13,924 nt of DNA from ARS98 sp030744725 (GTDB lineage Bacteria; Planctomycetota; Planctomycetia; Pirellulales; Pirellulaceae): the NCBI GenBank assembly GCA_030744725.1, contig JASLPZ010000182.1:1-13924 (forward strand), read 5' to 3'. The notes beneath the pieces are model-generated. The model was not told the origin of the DNA and made no database searches. It was given only the letters and a program-made list of their open reading frames with translations. The position numbers were made by a program, and so were the translations under genes. Positions 1 through 6,400 of this stretch are shown in pieces (the first letter of the stretch is position 1; every line of letters starts with the position of its first letter).

Positions 1-296
1 AACTGGGGGCGGTTCACCTGGAAGCCATAATACTTATATGTTCGTAAATCAACTCACGCGTGTCACATCGGCCTCTGATCCAAACGGTAGGATAAGTTGA
101 CGACACCTGCATACAGATCAAGCGATGACCGCCACGACATGCCGGCAAACCTCGACCTGTGCCGTCTGCAACTCATCGATGCCGCGCTGAAAAAGTTCTA
201 ACCGTGCCTGGTTGCCCCGACTTCGAAATCAAAACAGCTCGTCGCATTGAAGTGCGGTAAATTGGTCTGTCGACTTTCGTGGTGAACAAAGCGTCA
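1..296. other. Unassigned left margin, no recognisable gene
   Basis: I see no convincing gene here. A short plus-strand open stretch from about 91 to the TAA at 199-201 ends in a 20-codon segment beginning with ATG at 139. It has no family I recognise and no ribosome binding site, so it could be the tail of a decayed gene. On the minus strand, continuing past the transposase stop at 297 does not give the residues expected for the rest of an integrase core. This stretch is therefore foreign to the transposase and marks the far side of a rearrangement or deletion. Confidence 0.5.
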
Positions 297-1049
297 CTAG
301 AGTGCGTTTGGCAGCCAGTTGGTCCAGAAGCCGCCACTTATCCGGACGGCTGTCGTATCAGCATGCCAAGTGTGGTTTGGGTATTGAGACACGATGCGGC
401 AGGTTCTGCTCGAATCGTCCGACGATCTCGGTTCAGGTGCGGCGGCAGGCTTCTCTTTGAGAATCCGTCCGACCGTCGTCTTGCCCATGTGTATGCCCGC
501 GCGAGCCAGCGTTTCGGCGATCTTCATTTTGCCTAGCGATGGACAGAATAGCTTGATCTGCTGAACAGCATAGCGAATGAAGTCAGGAAATCGATTGACG
601 GGCGTATTCGTCAGCAACAGAGAGTCGTCATCGGCGCGCCGAAGCCAAGATCTGATGGTGTCATCAGAGACGAAAAAGCGACGAGCGGTCTCTGCCTTGC
701 TCCAACCTCGCATTGCACGTAACTGCATGATGGTCATCCGTTCGACCGGTGAATAATGTGGCCGGCGATGAGGATTGATGCGTTCGGTACGTGAGCCGAG
801 AATCCTCAATTCTTCACGCAACAAAGCGACGTCGGTTTCCAACCTGTGAATATGTGCTTCCAGCATGTTGCCGTTTTGAATGAGAATCTCTCGGCCAGCG
901 AGCATCGCCACACGTACAATACCGATGACGTTGAGCACGGCATGTCGGGCGGACTTGGACCAACCCCTTGGGAAGGGCAAGGACTCAATGCCTTCTTCAT
1001 GTTGGGCGTCGCACATGGTGTTGCTCAATGGCTGCCAAAAAGACGCCAT
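297..1049 (-). pseudogene. Truncated rve-type (DDE) transposase/integrase, N-terminal part
   Basis: Seen: 250 residues with a probable coiled-coil helix at about 62-85, then a helix-turn-helix region at about 101-137 (SPVERMTIMQL, then KAETARRFFVSDDTIRSWLRR). A second small DNA-binding-like region at about 155-200 follows, and the start of an integrase core at about 223 (NHTWHADTT). Family knowledge: D231 would be the first aspartate of the DDE triad, and a complete core runs on for roughly 120-150 more residues with a second Asp and a Glu. Here the frame stops with TAG 19 codons after D231 and the DNA beyond does not continue the domain. The protein therefore lacks two of three catalytic residues and cannot be active. 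It is probably the remnant of an insertion sequence at the edge of the glycan locus. I could not delimit terminal inverted repeats. The ATG start is only the first available, without a clear Shine-Dalgarno. Confidence 0.75.
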
Positions 1050-1353
1050 TGTAGTTGTCCGCTGTCACTATCCTCGTTTCGCCACGGGTGTTAAAGTCTC
1101 ATTCGGCGGCGACACGGAAAATGGACCGTTCGCATAAACTAACACCGGCAAGACTTGGGGCCTGAAACCCGCTCGATAGAGCCACCGAAAGTCGGTGGGC
1201 CACTTCACCGGGGGCTCGCACGATCAGTGGCACCTGCGTGCTCTCTTGGAGTTGCAGTGAGGGCCAACGTGATGATCACTGCTGTGGTCAGGCGACATTG
1301 AAACATTGTCTTTGTCTTGTTGGGAGAGCGACAGAGCTATCCAGGAGTGCGGC
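1050..1353. other. Gene-free spacer between the transposase remnant and the LolA-like gene
   Basis: About 300 bp with no supported gene; the short open frames here overlap each other and look like no known family. It must hold the 3' end of the minus-strand operon and probably one end of the insertion-sequence remnant. The only clear structure is a short perfect hairpin at 1182-1198. No intrinsic terminator with a T-tract on the minus strand could be found downstream of the stop at 1354. Confidence 0.5.
1182..1198. repeat. Short perfect hairpin (7 bp stem, 3 nt loop)
   Basis: CCACCGA (1182-1188) pairs with TCGGTGG (1192-1198) around an AAG loop. It lies about 155 bp past the last gene of the minus-strand run. 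There is no T-tract on either side, so a rho-independent terminator is not supported. It could be a REP-like intergenic palindrome or part of an insertion-sequence end. Confidence 0.4.
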
Positions 1354-2124
1354 CTACTTGACGCGCGCGGGGCCGTCGATCCCGAACCACGCAGGATCGA
1401 TGGTGGCATGCACTTTGATTGCGGTTGTTTCGCCCTCAACGAATAACTTGCCATCATAAAGTGTCTTGTATTTGCTCGGCAGCTTCACGCCTCCAAACGA
1501 TTTATGGTCGCTATAGAAAGTCTCGCTCTTGACCAGTTTGCCGCCCCACTCCTGAGCCGCCACCTTGGCTTCGATCTTTGTTAGCAAAAACGTGCTCTTG
1601 TCGAAGTACAGCATGACATCGCTACCCGAATCATGCATCGCCTTGATGCCAACGGTCGGTCTGCCTTTGACGTCAACGCCGGGGATATTTGACAGCGTAT
1701 ACTCGTCTTCCGTTAGCGGATAAAGCAGTCCAGCCCATGCGACGCGTATTTGATGCAACGCGGCTTTATGTTTTGGACCGGAGAGCTTTCGGCCCTTGGT
1801 ATCGTCGCCCTTGAACAGAGTGACCTGCTCGGCCGCGACACCGATGGCAAATTGGCCTTCAATCAATTGATGGTACCAGCGTTTAGGCCAGTACGTGGCA
1901 TACTGAGCGACAAACGGAACGCTCTCGCCCATCCCGTAGTAAGTCCCTGTCTCCATCCACATTGTCGGGGCCTTGATGGTGTTGAACCGGGCTTTGCCGC
2001 CAGCCGACGCAATCGCTTTACGAAAGTTGGCATCGGCAATCGGATCCTTCTCGTCGGCGATACCGAGCGTGGGTATGGCGGTGAGTGCGACAAGCAAGAC
2101 GTACTTTCTCATTTCGGTTCTCAT
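1354..2124 (-). CDS. Secreted LolA-like / outer-membrane lipoprotein-sorting-like protein, function unknown
   Basis: A 256-residue protein with a Sec signal peptide (MRKYVLLVALTAIPTLGIAD, probable cleavage after about residue 23). An internal Met at residue 5 gives a tidier signal peptide and is an equally good start. The mature part has alternating beta-strand segments ending in YFDKSTFLLTKIEAK, SETFYSDHKSFGGVKLPSKYK and LFVEGETTAIKV. That pattern recalls the half-barrel LolA/DUF4292-type proteins with a conserved late 'ETFYSDYK..GG.K.P' stretch. There is no lipobox cysteine, so it is probably periplasmic rather than a lipoprotein. LolA-like folds bind lipids or acyl chains; no catalytic residues are evident. 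It follows the FG-GAP gene by 37 bp on the same strand and is probably the last gene of that transcript. The family call is by overall pattern only; the coding call is firm. Confidence 0.7.
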   Translation of the reverse strand: MRTEMRKYVLLVALTAIPTLGIADEKDPIADANFRKAIASAGGKARFNTIKAPTMWMETGTYYGMGESVPFVAQYATYWPKRWYHQLIEGQFAIGVAAEQVTLFKGDDTKGRKLSGPKHKAALHQIRVAWAGLLYPLTEDEYTLSNIPGVDVKGRPTVGIKAMHDSGSDVMLYFDKSTFLLTKIEAKVAAQEWGGKLVKSETFYSDHKSFGGVKLPSKYKTLYDGKLFVEGETTAIKVHATIDPAWFGIDGPARVK

Positions 2125-2161
2125 GTTTGAAATCGTGTTTCGTTGTTGAACTGGTCAAGGA

Positions 2162-3295
2162 TCACTTCGAGAGATTCTCAAACAGCATCGCCTGATCGAC
2201 ACCGCCCGCGACAACATCGAGGTCGCCGTCACCATCGACATCTCCGAAGACTGCTTCATGCACGGGCGCACGAGTCACGGCCGACCAAACAGGTTTGGTC
2301 GCAATCATGCCATCTTCCTGCAAAAACATTGAAGTGCTGCGACGGCGCCAGTCAGCCGCAGCCATGTCGAGGTCGCCGTCTCCGTCCACATCGGCAAAAT
2401 TAAAACCGTGAAAGCCTGTGTTCGCGGCGCTCTCCCATACCATTTTTACCGCGCCATCGCGGTATGTCAGAGCGATGCTGCGACCAGGTGGCCCCCAAGG
2501 TCCTTTGGCACAGAACAATTCCATTTTGCCGTCGTTGTTGACGTCGATGCAGTACACCCGTTGCACGTGCCTGACCTTGGTGTCTTTGAAAATCTCAGTT
2601 CCTTTGTCGAACTTGCCATCGCCCCTGTTCTTGAATACGACGATGGTTCCCTCTTTGCTATAGGTGGCTATGATGTCCTGGTCGCCATCGTTGTCGATGT
2701 CGCCAAAGATGGACGACTCGCTGTATTTCCGTGGTCCAATGCGCTGGGTGATCGTGCGCGACAGCTTGCCGGCCTTGTTCTCGAACAATGCGACTTGGAA
2801 AGTTGGCAACCCCGAGGCGATCAGCATGTCGTAGTCGCCATCGTTATCCATGTCGGCAAAATCGATTTGATTCGAGTCGGTGTAAAAGCCGGTTTCCCAG
2901 TCGGGCATGGCGCCGAAACGTTTCTTGCGACCTTTGTCGTTCAGATACAGCGTGTTATGCGATTCGTGAGTGCCTGCCAAATCCGGCATTCCGTCTTTGT
3001 TAAAGTCAACGACCGAGATGTGGTCGCAATCGGTCGTGGGCTTCGATTCCCAGATGGGACGTTTGCCGAGCTTTCCGCTGACGTTCTCGAACACAACCCA
3101 GCGGCTTGGGTTTGGCGCGCTGGTCACCAGATCAAGATCACCGTCTTGATCGAAGTCGATAAGCTGTGCGTTCCCGTCGCCGCCGCAGTGCTTGCTACCG
3201 CTGACCCAGACCGGTTTGTCCGAAAACTTGGGTGGGTCTGCCCAAGCCGCGGTCGGAATCAACGCGAGTGCCACAAGGGCGAGCAATTTGTTCAT
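2162..3295 (-). CDS. Secreted FG-GAP/VCBS repeat protein, probable seven-bladed beta-propeller
   Basis: A 377-residue protein with a Sec signal peptide (MNKLLALVALALIPTAAWAD, cleavage near residue 19). The body is almost wholly FG-GAP/VCBS repeats with EF-hand-like calcium loops of the form DxDxDGDxD. These begin at residues 47, 97, 148, 199, 251, 302 and 352, a spacing of 50-52, which fits seven blades of one propeller. The second (DFNKDGMPD) and fifth (DVNNDGKME) loops diverge most. Such propellers usually bind ligands or partners outside the cytoplasm and are rarely catalytic; here a glycan-binding or scaffold role is only inferred from the neighbours. The start is supported by GGAG six bases before the ATG. 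It lies 139 bp after the large sulfatase-GH32 gene and 37 bp before the LolA-like gene, all on one strand. Cell-surface, calcium-stabilised localisation is likely. Confidence 0.9.
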   Translation of the reverse strand: MNKLLALVALALIPTAAWADPPKFSDKPVWVSGSKHCGGDGNAQLIDFDQDGDLDLVTSAPNPSRWVVFENVSGKLGKRPIWESKPTTDCDHISVVDFNKDGMPDLAGTHESHNTLYLNDKGRKKRFGAMPDWETGFYTDSNQIDFADMDNDGDYDMLIASGLPTFQVALFENKAGKLSRTITQRIGPRKYSESSIFGDIDNDGDQDIIATYSKEGTIVVFKNRGDGKFDKGTEIFKDTKVRHVQRVYCIDVNNDGKMELFCAKGPWGPPGRSIALTYRDGAVKMVWESAANTGFHGFNFADVDGDGDLDMAAADWRRRSTSMFLQEDGMIATKPVWSAVTRAPVHEAVFGDVDGDGDLDVVAGGVDQAMLFENLSK

Positions 3296-3301
3296 GATGT
3301 T

Positions 3302-3305
3302 CTCC
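3302..3305 (-). promoter_or_regulatory. Ribosome binding site of the FG-GAP gene
   Basis: The minus strand reads GGAG with six bases before the ATG at 3295. It is the clearest Shine-Dalgarno in the window; most other starts here lack one. Confidence 0.6.
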
Positions 3306-3434
3306 AGGCGTGAGGTAGTGCCACGCGGTGGTTAGCTTCGTGGGTTTTAGAACAATCAACCTTCCAGAGCCCGTCATAATCGAACACTAATCGGGCGCTC
3401 GAGCGTTTTGGACGTGATTCATGTCGCGGCTTGT

Positions 3435-6400
3435 TTATCTCCAAATGGACTTCAATTCGTTGACAACGAGTTTCTTAATCTGCAGGGAGTCACCGCCTTC
3501 AATCGCGATCCGTCGGTTTTCCGCGTTCGGAATTACGACGAAGCTGGCCGCAGCCTGGCCGTCGTTCACGAATAGTTCCAGCGAAGCACGATCGACTAGG
3601 GCTCGAAGCGTCACCTTGCCGCCAACAGTTGGAGCCAGAATCCGACGAATCCCATTGTCGCGGTAGTGTCCCTTCTTGTTCCAGGCAGCTTTTTCGCCTT
3701 TGACGCGCGCCGCGTTGGTGAAAACAAACTCCTGAGCCCCGGCTTCGTAGTGAATCTTCAGACCTCGGATGTTTAGTGTAAAGTCGTGGCATATGCTACC
3801 AGCTTGCGATGACTCCGGCGCCGGCAAACTGGAATCGTACGCCACGCGCTCGAACGTCAGCGTCAAATCGATCAGCTCGGGTGTCAGCTTCGCGAGCTTT
3901 GTGTTGGCCTCTTTGACGGACACGCTTTCTAGCTTCGTGCTCTTTGAATAGAGCGTCTCGATCTCACGCACCGGGTTGCGAAACATGCGGATGCCGTCCG
4001 GCGTCATGCGCAACGTGATCTCGACGGGGATCGACATTTGTTGGGTGAATGGCATGCCGGCTTCGAGGAACGGGCGAGAGCCGGGCTGTTTGCTGCGTAG
4101 CCATCCGACGTGAACGACGCGGCCATCGGGAGCCTGATTGAACGCCTGAGCCGCGTACCACGCGTCGCCGTAGTCGAATCGAAGGCGGTCTTCGTTCTTG
4201 TCCGTGTCGCCGAAGCCTTTCCACCTCGCGCCATCGAACTCACCGACTTCGTAACGTGTATTGGCGTCGGCGATCACCCATTGCGTCCGATTGGAATTGC
4301 CGTCGACTGCGACTTCAAACATGTCGATACACTCGGCAGCTTTGTTCGGAATGTCGAAAGCGTGCTCCCAGTCGAGCAGATTCGTTGACTTCCAGAGACG
4401 GACCTTACGGTCGGGCCCGCCAATCATCATGATCGTGTAATAGCACTTACCCGGGGCGTAGTAAAAGACGCGCGGATCACGTTGTCCCTTCGAGAACCCC
4501 TGCTGATGCGGGATCACTGGCTTACCGCCATTGATCTTGGTCCACTTTCTGCCACGGTCCGTGCTATAAGCGCCTCCCTGGAAGAAGCCATCTGGATTTG
4601 TGGCGGTAAACAGCGCGAACAGGGTCTTCACGTCGCCCTTCTGTCGGCCAAGCCCGTTGAGCACATCGACCACCGCCGAGCCGGACCAGATTGTGTGATC
4701 TCCCTCTTTGCCAAAGACATTGGGATAGGGATTGATGGCGTGCGCGTACTGTTTCCATCGCATCAGGTCGGCGCTCTTGGCGTTCCCCCAAGACTTTGGC
4801 CCGGTGTTGTTCCTGACGGCCACATGCTGGAAATGCATATGCCACTCGCCGTCGTAATAGACCATGCCGTTCGGATCGTTCAGCCAGCCCATACGCGAGG
4901 TGAAGTGAAATTGCGGGCGCAGCGGCTGGTCGTAGCCAACCTGTTTGTAAAGCGGGAACGTTGACCACTCGTCTCTTAAGCTGACGTCCGGGAGCGGCGG
5001 CGGGAAAGGCTGGGGTAAGTTCGGCCAAGTCGCAGGGCGAGTCGGGGCTGGCTTTGCTGCCGAGAGATTCTTCGGAATCGAAGATGGCATCGGCTTATCA
5101 GATTGGAAGATGTGATCGACGACCGTGTGCCCCCAGCCGCCCGAATGCTTGTCGACGATCTTCAGCACTACCTGTTTGCCGATGAACTCGGCGACGTCGA
5201 ACGACTGCCAGTCCATGACCTCTTCGTTCTTTGGATTCTTTAGTGATCGTCCTGTCAACGAGCGAACGGTCTTCTCGTCAATTCGCAACTGAACGCCCTC
5301 TCGACCTGGATGATTGCCGCCGCCAATCAGGAAGTTGATGTATTTCCGCTCGATCTTGAATGGCGGCGAGGTCAGCTCGCCGGTCTTCTTGTCGCCGCCG
5401 AGATACGTGTTCACAAAACCGTTGCCCAGATACCCGGTAATACGGTTCCGGTGTGTATCGGCTTTTGACGGACCGTCGCCCATGGCCTCGCCAACGACTT
5501 GCCAATCGTTGTAATCCTTACCCTCGAAATCCGCGATCAGGATGTCGTTCTCAGCCGGCTCGTATTTGGCTGGAGTGACGTCGACACGCAACGGGCGCTT
5601 CGGGGCATTCTTCGGCATAAGCTGTGACTTCGGCTTTCCCGAAGTAACGCCTTTCGCCGGTCGGGCTTTCGGCAACCACCTCCGATGCTCTGCAATGGCT
5701 TCGGCATGCTTCGGATCTGAAGCCAGATTCGTATGCTCCCAAGGATCGTTGTCATGATCGTACAACTCTTCCGTTCCATCGGAGTAACGGATGTAACGCC
5801 AGCGATCGCTACGGACGGCATGATTGCCTTTTCCTTGAGTCATCACTGCCGGACGATTCCACTTTGCCTTCGGATCTTTCAACAAGGGCACAAGGCTGAC
5901 GCCGTCCAACCCGTCTTTCTTCGGCAGGCCGGCGAGATCAACCAGCGTTGGATAAATGTCCAGCAGACTCACCGGTCGATCGATTACGGTTCCTGGTTTC
6001 GTGACTCCAGGAGCGACGATGATGAACGGCACATGGTTGGCTTTTTCCCACAACGTAAATTTGACCGTCGCGTTCTTGTCGCCCAAGTGATATCCATGAT
6101 CGGACCAGAGCACGATGATGGTGTCGTCCGCTCGACCCGTTTGATCCAACTGGTCAATGAGCCGCCCGACCATTTCGTCCGCGTAATCGGCTGCAGCCTG
6201 ATAACACTGGACCATCTTTTTGAGACTACCCGGTCGATCCACCGGCGGCTGGATTGCATTGTCGAAGATGAACGCCTCGGTGCGCGACATCTTCACCCCG
6301 AGCGGCGGTACATCACTCAAATCATCTTCGGGGCGTGGAGGAAGTTCCACCGAATCGAACGGATATCGAGCAAAAGACTTCGGCGGAGCCCAGAAAGGAA

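Noticed and set aside
139..201. Twenty-codon plus-strand frame near the left edge
   Set aside because: Too short, no ribosome binding site and no recognisable similarity; at most the tail of a decayed gene.
1182..1198. Hairpin as an intrinsic terminator of the minus-strand operon
   Set aside because: No U-tract follows on the minus strand and it lies about 155 bp past the last stop.
2408..3313. Plus-strand open frame of 301 codons opposite the FG-GAP gene
   Set aside because: It mirrors the repeats of the minus-strand gene (VDVDAV-type strings from the calcium loops), has no family resemblance, and the minus strand has a signal peptide, a ribosome binding site and seven motifs.
3396..3405. 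Ten-base palindrome CGCTCGAGCG followed by TTTT on the plus strand as a terminator
   Set aside because: The T-run is on the plus strand, where no gene ends; on the minus strand no T-tract follows, and the palindrome has no loop.
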